From Candidatus Nanopelagicales bacterium (GTDB taxonomy: Bacteria > Actinomycetota > Actinomycetes > Nanopelagicales > Nanopelagicaceae), in contig JAURJF010000069.1 in assembly GCA_030832365.1 (NCBI GenBank), forward strand, positions 1 to 5,032: a DNA stretch of 5,032 nucleotides, in the 5' to 3' direction. The translations under genes were made by a program, and so were the position numbers. Below the pieces are notes generated by a model, which made no database searches, was not told the origin of the DNA, and saw only the letters and a list, made by a program, of their open reading frames with translations. Positions 1 to 5,032 of this stretch are shown here, piece by piece. How positions within the stretch are numbered: the stretch's first letter is position 1; each line of letters opens with the position of its first letter.

Positions 1-502
1 GATCAAGAATCAAAGATGTTGATGGAACTCCTTCAGCAGGTCCTGCTGTAACTGCTTCTTTTCCTTGATAGCCGGAGAGTAATTGAATAACTTGTTGGCG
101 AACACGATTGAGATCTGCCCCTAGTTTTACTAAAACTTGTGCAGCAACGCCTTCTCCCTCGCGGATAAGGCCAAGAAGAATATGTTCCGTTCCAATGTAA
201 TTATGACCAAGTTGCAGCGCTTCACGAAGTGATAGCTCAAGAACTTTCTTAGCCCTTGGAGTAAATGGAATGTGACCTGATGGAGCTTGCTGACCTTGGC
301 CAATAATTTCTTCAACTTGAGAACGAACTGCTTCAAGTGAAATTCCTAAAGACTCTAAACCTTTTGCAGCAACGCCTTCTCCTTCATGGATTAGGCCAAG
401 GAGGATATGTTCAGTGCCGATGTAATTGTGATTGAGCATGCGAGCTTCTTCTTGCGCCAGAACTACAACGCGGCGGGCTCGATCGGTAAAGCGCTCAAAC
501 AT
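1..502 (-). CDS. clpC: ClpC, ATP-dependent Clp protease ATP-binding subunit (N-terminal part)
   Basis: ClpC is a cytoplasmic AAA+ unfoldase that feeds substrates to the ClpP peptidase. Only the first 167 codons lie in the window; the family is usually about 840-850 residues, so both ATPase domains lie beyond base 1. The visible part is the double Clp_N substrate/adaptor-binding domain. Repeat one spans about residues 3-66 and repeat two about 78-142, each carrying the core NYIGTEHILLGLI (residues 26-38 and 101-113) followed by EGEGVAA. After it comes a Gly/Ala/Ser-rich linker (about 144-165) that would lead to the first ATPase domain. The start MFERFTDRARRVVVLAQEEA is the canonical actinobacterial ClpC N-terminus, and an AAGGAG sits 8 bases upstream of the ATG. 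It is the last gene in the transcription direction and is separated from argA by 161 bases, which suggests its own promoter. The 3' truncation is only the window edge. ClpB is excluded by the close match to mycobacterial ClpC1 as I recall it. Confidence 0.97.
   Translation of the reverse strand, partial: MFERFTDRARRVVVLAQEEARMLNHNYIGTEHILLGLIHEGEGVAAKGLESLGISLEAVRSQVEEIIGQGQQAPSGHIPFTPRAKKVLELSLREALQLGHNYIGTEHILLGLIREGEGVAAQVLVKLGADLNRVRQQVIQLLSGYQGKEAVTAGPAEGVPSTSLILD
141..430 (-). repeat. DNA-level internal duplication encoding the two Clp_N repeats
   Basis: Bases 141-205 and 366-430 align without gaps at an offset of 225 bases (75 codons); by hand I count 55 of 65 identical positions, including a 17-base identical run at one end. 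They encode the paired NYIGTEHILLGLI-REGEGVAA segments of the ClpC N-terminal domain. The duplication is ancient and family-wide, so it is a protein repeat rather than a mobile or recent DNA repeat. The high nucleotide identity is explained by conserved residues plus a shared codon preference. Confidence 0.8.
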
Positions 503-510
503 CAGTTCAT

Positions 511-516
511 CTCCTT
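511..516 (-). promoter_or_regulatory. Ribosome binding site of clpC
   Basis: On the minus strand this reads AAGGAG, a strong Shine-Dalgarno, with an 8-base spacer to the ATG at 502. It decides the clpC start against the ATG at 510, which is in another frame, has no spacer and stops after two codons. Confidence 0.85.
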
Positions 517-547
517 CTATCTTCTACTCAAAACGGAATAGCCCTAG

Positions 548-576
548 CGTATAAGAAGGCCCGAAACGATGCGACA
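548..576 (-). promoter_or_regulatory. Weak candidate housekeeping promoter for clpC
   Basis: On the minus strand TATACG (553-548) could serve as a -10 box, 45 bases before the clpC ATG. At a 17-base spacing upstream is TGTCGC (576-571), a poor -35 match. The -10 agrees with TATAAT at four of six positions. The call rests mostly on position, because clpC sits behind a long spacer after tightly packed genes. No convincing HspR (CTTGAGT-N7-ACTCAAG), ClgR or SigH-type (GGAA-GTT) site was seen in 503-663. The promoter could lie elsewhere in the spacer or inside argA. Confidence 0.25.
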
Positions 577-613
577 TCTATTTTCTCACCCTCTAATGAG
601 CGCTAGATATGGG

Positions 614-641
614 AATCTGCAGGGGTTATAACCGCCAGATT
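614..641 (-). repeat. Nested inverted repeat in the argA-clpC spacer
   Basis: The outer arms AATCTG (614-619) and CAGATT (636-641) are exact reverse complements. Between them lies the perfect 10-base palindrome GGTTATAACC (624-633), separated from the arms by 4 and 2 bases. It begins 22 bases past the argA stop codon and lies about 110-140 bases upstream of the clpC start. Read as minus-strand RNA it could fold into a small hairpin with an internal loop, but no T-run follows it, so a classic intrinsic terminator for argA is not supported. On the plus strand TTTAGGTTTTTA follows, but no plus-strand gene is seen. It could be an mRNA 3'-end structure or an operator for clpC; its role is unknown. 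Confidence 0.5.
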
Positions 642-663
642 TAGGTTTTTATGCCCAGAAAGA

Positions 664-1161
664 TTAGAGAATCTTGAGCATTCTGGTGTTACCCAGGGTA
701 TTGGGCTTCACACTCTCAAGGTCTAGAAACTCAGCGATACCTTCATCATAGGAGCGCAGTAGTTGTTGATAGACATCTGCTTCCACAGGGGTTCCTTCAA
801 TAACTTTAAATCCATATTGAGCAAAGAACTCTGTTTCAAAGGTTAAACAGAATAATCTCTTCAAACCTAGAGAAATAGCACGATTAGTAATGGCCTCTAG
901 GATCTGATTGCCAACTCTTTTTCTTCGATACTCCTGGTTTACTGCAACAGTTCTAACCTCACCTAGATCCTCCCAGAGAACGTGAAGCGCTCCGCAACCA
1001 ATTACTTCTCCATCGCTTTCTGCAACAAAGAACTCTTGAACATCTTCATATAACTTGACTGTATCTTTTGAAAGAAGGCGACGCTGAAGAGCGTATTGAT
1101 CGATGATTAAGCGAACTGCTTTCACATCTGTTGCCCTTGCAGGTCTAACAATTACAGCCAT
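664..1161 (-). CDS. argA: Short GNAT-type amino-acid N-acetyltransferase (N-acetylglutamate synthase)
   Basis: This predicted cytoplasmic enzyme transfers acetyl from acetyl-CoA to the amino group of glutamate, the entry step of arginine synthesis. The 165 residues form a single GNAT domain with no amino-acid-kinase domain, unlike the long E. coli ArgA. The whole chain resembles the mycobacterial enzyme Rv2747 as I recall it. Shared stretches are LYEDVQEFFVAE (37-48), GCGALHVLWEDLGEVRTVAV (55-74), LTFETEFFAQYGF (106-118), EGTPV (122-126) and the C-terminal SYDEGIAEFLDL plus KPNTLGNTRML (152-162). The acetyl-CoA loop after strand 4 reads YRRKRVGN (78-85), with arginine where the Q/R-x-x-G-x-G/A motif usually has its first glycine. 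The ATG directly abuts the lysS stop (TAAATG), and a weak GGAAG lies 8 bases upstream (1174-1170), so translation is probably coupled to lysS. Substrate specificity for glutamate is inferred from similarity; another amino acid remains possible. Confidence 0.9.
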   Translation of the reverse strand: MAVIVRPARATDVKAVRLIIDQYALQRRLLSKDTVKLYEDVQEFFVAESDGEVIGCGALHVLWEDLGEVRTVAVNQEYRRKRVGNQILEAITNRAISLGLKRLFCLTFETEFFAQYGFKVIEGTPVEADVYQQLLRSYDEGIAEFLDLESVKPNTLGNTRMLKIL

Positions 1162-2649
1162 TTAATTCTCTTCCGGCTTTACTAATGGAAAGAGTATTGT
1201 CTCTCGAATTCCAAGGCCAGTTAAAGCCATGAGAAGTCGATCAATTCCCATCCCAACTCCTCCCATAGGAGGCATGCCATGTTCCATTGCGCGAAGAAAA
1301 TCTTCATCTACTTGCATCGCCTCTGGATCACCTTTTGCTCCAAGTTTTGCTTGTTCTATTAGGCGATCTCTTTGAATCACTGGATCTATTAATTCGCTAT
1401 ATCCAGTAGCTAATTCAAAGCCATCGATATAAAGATCCCACTTCTCAGCAATTCCTTTAACGCTGCGGTGTTCGCGAACAAGTGGCGAGGTATCAACTGG
1501 AAACCCCATAACAAAGGTTGGGGTATTTAACTTTCCGCTATAGAAGTGTTCAAAGATCTCTTCAGCTAACTTGCCATTAATCCACGCTGGATCAACTTTT
1601 AGACCAGCTTTTTCAGCAATCTTTACAAGCTCTTCTCTACTAGTAGCTGGAGTAACAGTTAAACCTGCAGACTCTGAGATGGCGGTATAGAAATCTAGCT
1701 CTCTCCAATTCCCACCTAGATCACTAATTCGTCCATCATGATGCTCAACTTTGTGAGATCCAAAGATGGCAAGAGCTGCGTTTTGGATTATCTCTTGGGT
1801 TAGAGATTTCATATTCTGCCAATCGCCATAGGCCCAATACATCTCAAGCATTGCAAACTCTGGCGAGTGGCTTGAATCAGCTCCCTCATTTCTGAAATTT
1901 CTATTTATTTCAAAGACTTTTTCAATGCCACCTACCACGCATCTTTTCAGGAATAACTCAGGAGCAATTCTTAGATAAAGATCCATGTCATAGGCATTAC
2001 TAAAGGTTTTAAAGGGCCTTGCCGCTGCTCCTCCATGCATGACTTGAAGCATTGGAGTCTCAACTTCAATAAAGTCATACTTATCAAAGGTATCTCTTAC
2101 TGACTTAAGAACTTTTGGCCTAATTCTTGCGTTAACTCTTGCCTCAGGTCTAACAATTAAATCTACATATCTTTGGCGAACCCGCGTCTCTTCATTGAGC
2201 GGGTTATGCTCATTTGGAAGAGGACGCAGCGCTTTAGAAGCTATTTGATAAGAATTGGCAAGAATCGATAACTCTCCACGCTTTGAAGTTATTACCTCGC
2301 CAGTAACACTTACGATATCTCCTAAATCAATATCACTCTTCCAGCTCTCTAAAACTGCTTCACCAACTTTATCTAGCGAAAACATTGCTTGTAGTTCTGT
2401 GCCATCGCCTTCACGAAGAGTGGCAAAACATAGCTTTCCAGTATCGCGCTTAAAAATTATTCGCCCAGCTACGCTCTCAATTACTCCAGATGGGCTATCT
2501 GTTGCTAGATCTTTAAATCTCTCACGGATTTCTTTTAATGAGGCAGTTCTATTAACTGAGACTGGATACGGGGCTATGCCGCGGCTAAGCAGTGATTCGC
2601 GTTTTTCGCGTCTAATTCTTAACTGCTCAGGAAGGTCATTTTCAGACAT
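1162..2649 (-). CDS. lysS: Lysyl-tRNA synthetase, class II
   Basis: LysS charges tRNA-Lys with lysine using ATP, in the cytoplasm. The 495-residue product has the normal class II bacterial length and closely follows the mycobacterial enzyme. An N-terminal OB-fold for the anticodon (about 60-139, with GRIIFKRDTGKLCFATLREG) is followed by the catalytic core. The core has YVDLIVRPEAR (161-171), motif 1 around FIEVETPML (193-201), motif 2 with FRNEGAD (252-258), the substrate-site segment ATGYSEL (414-420) and motif 3 GMGIDR (466-471). The start used gives MSENDLPEQLRIRREKR, which lines up with the family N-terminus, and leaves 13 bases after the coaX stop. In-frame alternatives are ATG at 2670 (overlaps coaX by 8 bases) and TTG at 2697 (overlaps by 35). 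None has a well-placed Shine-Dalgarno, so translation is probably coupled to coaX. No class I LysRS (HIGH/KMSKS) features are present, and no fusion (LysX type) is seen. Confidence 0.96.
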   Translation of the reverse strand: MSENDLPEQLRIRREKRESLLSRGIAPYPVSVNRTASLKEIRERFKDLATDSPSGVIESVAGRIIFKRDTGKLCFATLREGDGTELQAMFSLDKVGEAVLESWKSDIDLGDIVSVTGEVITSKRGELSILANSYQIASKALRPLPNEHNPLNEETRVRQRYVDLIVRPEARVNARIRPKVLKSVRDTFDKYDFIEVETPMLQVMHGGAAARPFKTFSNAYDMDLYLRIAPELFLKRCVVGGIEKVFEINRNFRNEGADSSHSPEFAMLEMYWAYGDWQNMKSLTQEIIQNAALAIFGSHKVEHHDGRISDLGGNWRELDFYTAISESAGLTVTPATSREELVKIAEKAGLKVDPAWINGKLAEEIFEHFYSGKLNTPTFVMGFPVDTSPLVREHRSVKGIAEKWDLYIDGFELATGYSELIDPVIQRDRLIEQAKLGAKGDPEAMQVDEDFLRAMEHGMPPMGGVGMGIDRLLMALTGLGIRETILFPLVKPEEN

Positions 2650-2662
2650 AGTGCCGATAAGT

Positions 2663-3436
2663 CTAGCCATTCCTCTCGTGCACAAGTCGTAGGCCAATGA
2701 GGGTTAAATCGGGTTGGTGATAATCAATTGTCTCTGAAATTCCCAGCACCAATGGCGCTAACCCACCAGTTGCTATCACTGAGATCTTCTCGTTATCTGG
2801 ATAGAGCGCATCTAGCTCATCACTAATGCGAGCAACAAGGCCATCGACTTGGCCTGCAAAACCATAGATAGTTCCGGATTGAAGCGCCTCTACTGTGTTT
2901 TTGCCAATTACTGACTTTGGCTTAACTAATTCAACTTTTCTTAACTGCGCAGCCCTTGATGCAAGAGCTTCAACAGAGATCTCAATTCCTGGAGCTAGCG
3001 CCCCTCCTAGGAACTCGCCTTTTGGTGAGACGACATCAAAGTTAGTAGAGGTTCCAAAGTCAACAACAATGCATGCTCCTTGGTCATAGAGAGTATGAGC
3101 GGCAAGGGTATTAACAATGCGATCTGCTCCAATTTCCTTAGGGTTATCAACTAGGAGTGGCACTCCAGTCTTTACTCCTGGCTCAATAATGGTTGTTGGT
3201 AGATCTTGAAAGTGGCGATTAATCATCGCTCTTGCCTCCCTAAGTACTGAAGGAACTGTTGAGCAGATAGAAAGGCCACTTAACTCATAGCCAGTTATTA
3301 GAGAGCGATATTGCAACCATAATTCATCAGCAGTATCTCTAGCATCAGTTTTAACCCGCCAAGTATCAATCATCTTTTCTTTGGCAAAGATTCCAAGGAC
3401 GGTATTGGTATTACCGATATCAATAGTTAATAGCAT
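2663..3436 (-). CDS. coaX: Type III pantothenate kinase
   Basis: CoaX phosphorylates pantothenate to 4'-phosphopantothenate, the first step from vitamin B5 to coenzyme A. Family members are generally not inhibited by CoA and need a monovalent cation. The 257-residue chain has the ASKHA-fold phosphate-binding motif DIGNTNT at residues 6-12. NPKEIGADR (98-106) holds the expected catalytic aspartate D105, VVDFGTSTNFDVV (124-136) is the second nucleotide/cation-site motif, GGALAPGIEIS (144-154) follows, and ATGGLAPLV (222-230) lies near the C-terminus. Length and motif order are typical and nothing is missing. The ATG directly follows the nadC stop (TAAATG) and no clear Shine-Dalgarno precedes it, so initiation probably depends on nadC translation. 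Its place next to NAD genes and ahead of lysS is the usual actinobacterial arrangement, in which panC/panD often lie further upstream (outside this window). A transcription regulator of the related Baf family is a less likely reading. Confidence 0.96.
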   Translation of the reverse strand: MLLTIDIGNTNTVLGIFAKEKMIDTWRVKTDARDTADELWLQYRSLITGYELSGLSICSTVPSVLREARAMINRHFQDLPTTIIEPGVKTGVPLLVDNPKEIGADRIVNTLAAHTLYDQGACIVVDFGTSTNFDVVSPKGEFLGGALAPGIEISVEALASRAAQLRKVELVKPKSVIGKNTVEALQSGTIYGFAGQVDGLVARISDELDALYPDNEKISVIATGGLAPLVLGISETIDYHQPDLTLIGLRLVHERNG

Positions 3437-4303
3437 TTAGAAATCCAATCCGATATCTAGTACGGGGGATGAGTGGGTTAAAGCACCAACTGCTAAGTAA
3501 TCAACGCCTGTTGCAGCATAAGCTGCTGCATTTTCAAGTTTTAGACCACCTGATGATTCAAGTTTGGTATTTGATCCTCTAGCAATTTCAACAGCTGCTT
3601 TAACCTGCTCAAGGCTCATATTGTCTAGAAGAACTATCTCAACGCTGCATTGCAGGGCTTCTTTTAACTGTTCTAAGGTGTCGACTTCAACCTCAATAAG
3701 TGCACCTGGGGCAGCTTTCTTAACGCGATTAATTGCCTGGCTAACCGAACCAGCTGCTGCAATATGGTTATCTTTGATTAAAGCTTGATCACTAAGATTC
3801 ATCCGATGATTTAAACCGCCGCCCATTCGGACTGCATATTTCTCAAGCTCCCTAAGTCCTGGAGTTGTTTTTCTAGTATCACGAATTGCAGTCTTACTTG
3901 ATGAAACTTCTTTGACCCAGAGGCTAGTAAATGTTGCAATTCCAGAGAGGTGAGAGAGAAAGTTCAGCGCAGTCCGCTCTGCTTTAAGTATCGATCTAGT
4001 ATCTGCCGTTAGGCGGATAAGTTCAGTATTGGCGCTAACTTCCTGACCATCTTTAACCAATAACTCATATTCATTAATCCCGCATTGTTCAAGAACAGCT
4101 GCAGCAACTAAGCATCCAGCAATTACTCCACTCTTTCTTGTGACAAAGCTTGCTTTGCTGACCTGTGATTCAGTAATTGTTGCCTGGCTAGTTAAATCAT
4201 CGGTAATTGAGTCCTCAGATAATGCTTCACTTACCTTACTGTTGATTGCATCAGGATTTAACCCTTGATCAGTTATTAACTTACTTAACGATTGTGAGAT
4301 CAC
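3437..4303 (-). CDS. nadC: Nicotinate-nucleotide pyrophosphorylase (quinolinate phosphoribosyltransferase)
   Basis: NadC converts quinolinate and PRPP to nicotinate mononucleotide, CO2 and pyrophosphate, the step that joins de novo synthesis to the common NAD pathway. The 288-residue length is normal. The N-terminal sandwich domain (about 1-115) ends in AERTALNFLSHLSGIAT (108-124), a family signature. The barrel carries DTRKTTPG (142-149), NHR (165-167), LIKDNH (175-180), EVEVD (204-208), LLDN (225-228) and ESSGG (249-253). These supply the basic residues for quinolinate and phosphate binding and the Glu/Asp pair known from family structures. Translation starts at a GTG inside the end of nadB (23-base overlap), fixed by a near-perfect Shine-Dalgarno 6 bases upstream. 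Its stop touches the coaX ATG. Pairing with nadB directly upstream supports the function; ModD-like paralogues are unlikely given the full motif set. Confidence 0.97.
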   Translation of the reverse strand: MISQSLSKLITDQGLNPDAINSKVSEALSEDSITDDLTSQATITESQVSKASFVTRKSGVIAGCLVAAAVLEQCGINEYELLVKDGQEVSANTELIRLTADTRSILKAERTALNFLSHLSGIATFTSLWVKEVSSSKTAIRDTRKTTPGLRELEKYAVRMGGGLNHRMNLSDQALIKDNHIAAAGSVSQAINRVKKAAPGALIEVEVDTLEQLKEALQCSVEIVLLDNMSLEQVKAAVEIARGSNTKLESSGGLKLENAAAYAATGVDYLAVGALTHSSPVLDIGLDF

Positions 4304-5032
4304 TATTCACCTCCGTAATCTTTGAGCTCCATGAGCCATCGCTTGCAAGCTTTTGAGTAATTCTCTTTAGCCATGCATTTGAGCTCTCTGGATAATCCTG
4401 GCGGTAATGAGAGCCTCTAGATTCACACCTTTCAAGTGCCGAGCGAGCAATCGCAGTTGCAAGTAGATATAAATTAGTAGTCTCCCAAGCATCAACGCTG
4501 GCATAAATTGTTGCAGCGCCTTTTAGTCTCTCTAAAGTTCTTAGAGTTTCCATAAGCGATGCCTCACTTCTTACTACTCCAGCCCCCTTTGACATAGCTC
4601 TCTGTAACTCGCCGCGAATAGATGGGGAGAGGAGAAAGTCATAAGAATCCTGAGCAACTGGCTGTTCTTGAGGTAGTTGGTTTGCAGCAATATCTTCAGC
4701 AATTCGAGCTCCAAATACCAAGCCTTCTAGAAGTGAGTTTGAGGCAAGGCGATTTGCCCCATGGGCCCCAGTGCAGGCAGTTTCACCAACTGCATAGAGG
4801 CCGGCAACTGAGCTATGGCCGTTTAGATCTGTTCTCACACCGCCTGAGGCATAGTGCGAGGCTGGAGAGACTGGAATCAAATCATTTGCTGGATCAATTC
4901 CAATCTCTTTACATGAGGCATAGATTGTTGGAAAACGTTCTGAGAATTCTTTTATTCCTCTTGCATCGAGCCAAACATGTTGGCTTTGAGTAATCTCCAT
5001 CTGGCGTGAAATTTCTTTAGCAACAACATCAC
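4281..5032 (-). CDS. nadB: L-aspartate oxidase (C-terminal part)
   Basis: NadB is a flavoenzyme that oxidises L-aspartate to iminoaspartate, which NadA condenses with dihydroxyacetone phosphate to give quinolinate for NadC. The last 249 codons are present; the reading frame stays open to the window edge, beginning DVVAKEISRQ, a conserved NadB stretch, so the ATG at 5000 is an internal methionine. The family is about 500-540 residues, so the N-terminal FAD-binding Rossmann part lies outside. Visible in the fragment are SHYASGGVRTD (58-68, with the His expected in the dicarboxylate site) and the FAD/active-site segment GETACTGAHGANRLASNSLL (82-101, with the Arg of ANRLASNS). After these comes the C-terminal helical domain (about 137 onward) with RGELQRAMSKGAGVVR. 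The related succinate dehydrogenase/fumarate reductase flavoproteins share this fold, but nadC adjacency and the C-terminal domain favour NadB. Its end overlaps nadC. Confidence 0.95.
   Translation of the reverse strand, partial: DVVAKEISRQMEITQSQHVWLDARGIKEFSERFPTIYASCKEIGIDPANDLIPVSPASHYASGGVRTDLNGHSSVAGLYAVGETACTGAHGANRLASNSLLEGLVFGARIAEDIAANQLPQEQPVAQDSYDFLLSPSIRGELQRAMSKGAGVVRSEASLMETLRTLERLKGAATIYASVDAWETTNLYLLATAIARSALERCESRGSHYRQDYPESSNAWLKRITQKLASDGSWSSKITEVNSDLTIVK
4307..4314 (-). promoter_or_regulatory. Strong internal ribosome binding site of nadC
   Basis: On the minus strand this reads GGAGGTGA, matching the 16S anti-Shine-Dalgarno at all eight bases. The GGAGG core lies 6 bases before the GTG start at 4303. 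It sits within the last codons of nadB (Thr-Glu-Val-Asn) and fixes the GTG as the nadC start. It is the strongest ribosome binding site in the window and may offset the weaker GTG codon. Confidence 0.9.

Larger units (their letters stand above)
503..663. other. argA-clpC intergenic spacer
   Basis: This is the only real gap in the window (161 bases). It holds the inverted repeat at 614-641, a weak promoter candidate and the clpC ribosome binding site. CTAGCG (544-549) and its reverse complement CGCTAG (601-606) also occur 51 bases apart, which may be chance. I see no open frame that looks like a gene, no RNA gene and no T-tailed hairpin on the minus strand. Confidence 0.7.

Noticed and set aside
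130..336. Minus-strand open frame within clpC in another frame
   Set aside because: It overlaps the clearly conserved Clp_N repeats in the real clpC frame; its Lys/Leu-rich product is an out-of-frame artefact.
141..430. Repeat pair as evidence of a mobile element or assembly duplication
   Set aside because: Both copies encode the known tandem Clp_N repeats in frame, with differences expected for ClpC; the duplication is part of the protein family.
502..510. Two-codon upstream frame (ATG AAC TGA) whose TGA overlaps the clpC ATG
   Set aside because: It has the form of a regulatory mini-ORF, but its ATG has no spacer from the AAGGAG, so ribosomes should select the ATG at 502. It is probably chance.
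520..535. HspR-like half site (TTTGAGT on the minus strand) before clpC
   Set aside because: The required second half ACTCAAG at 7-base spacing is absent.
544..606. CTAGCG/CGCTAG inverted pair as a ClgR operator
   Set aside because: The 51-base separation does not fit the compact ClgR box, and neither half is followed by the expected GCG partner at the right distance.
614..650. Intrinsic terminator after argA
   Set aside because: The hairpin is imperfect and the T-rich run follows it only on the plus strand, where no gene is transcribed; on the gene strand no T-run follows.
2255..2692. Long plus-strand open frame (145 codons) opposite the lysS N-terminal region
   Set aside because: It lies wholly antisense to strongly conserved LysS sequence, shows no recognisable family and has no convincing ribosome binding site; it is a shadow of the lysS codon pattern.
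4622..4993. Plus-strand open frame opposite nadB
   Set aside because: The product is rich in Leu, Gln, His and Arg with no domain signature, and the opposite strand carries conserved NadB motifs across the same bases.

Overview
The window suggests a low-GC actinobacterium. Gene content and order (nadB-nadC-coaX-lysS-...-clpC) match the pantothenate/NAD-lysS-clpC neighbourhood known from Actinobacteria. LysS, ClpC and the short N-acetylglutamate synthase closely resemble the mycobacterial proteins. G+C looks to be in the low 40s percent (two sampled lines gave about 42-43%), and the genes are packed with overlapping or touching ends. This pattern fits a streamlined freshwater or planktonic lineage such as the acI group (Nanopelagicales: 'Ca. 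Planktophila'/'Nanopelagicus'). That placement is inference from composition and layout.

Every supported gene is on the minus strand, so transcription runs from high to low coordinates. In that order they are: the C-terminal part of nadB (L-aspartate oxidase, entering at 5032), nadC (quinolinate phosphoribosyltransferase), coaX (type III pantothenate kinase), lysS (class II lysyl-tRNA synthetase) and argA (short GNAT-type N-acetylglutamate synthase). A 161-base spacer follows, then the first 167 codons of clpC, which leaves the window at base 1.

From nadB to argA the genes look like one operon. nadB and nadC overlap by 23 bases, with a strong Shine-Dalgarno for nadC inside nadB. nadC/coaX and lysS/argA meet with the stop codon directly followed by the next ATG (TAAATG). 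coaX and lysS are 13 bases apart, or overlap if an upstream lysS start is used. The operon serves NAD synthesis from aspartate, the first committed step of CoA synthesis, lysine charging of tRNA, and entry into arginine synthesis. clpC has its own leader with a strong ribosome binding site and probably its own promoter. In Mycobacterium lsr2 lies between lysS and clpC; here argA occupies that place and no lsr2 is seen.

I found no mobile element, CRISPR array, tRNA, rRNA or riboswitch. This is a housekeeping region with no sign of an undescribed system. The points worth a second look are the argA-for-lsr2 arrangement, the start-stop coupled junctions, an inverted repeat ahead of clpC, the ambiguous lysS start, and a missing glycine in the acetyl-CoA loop of ArgA.
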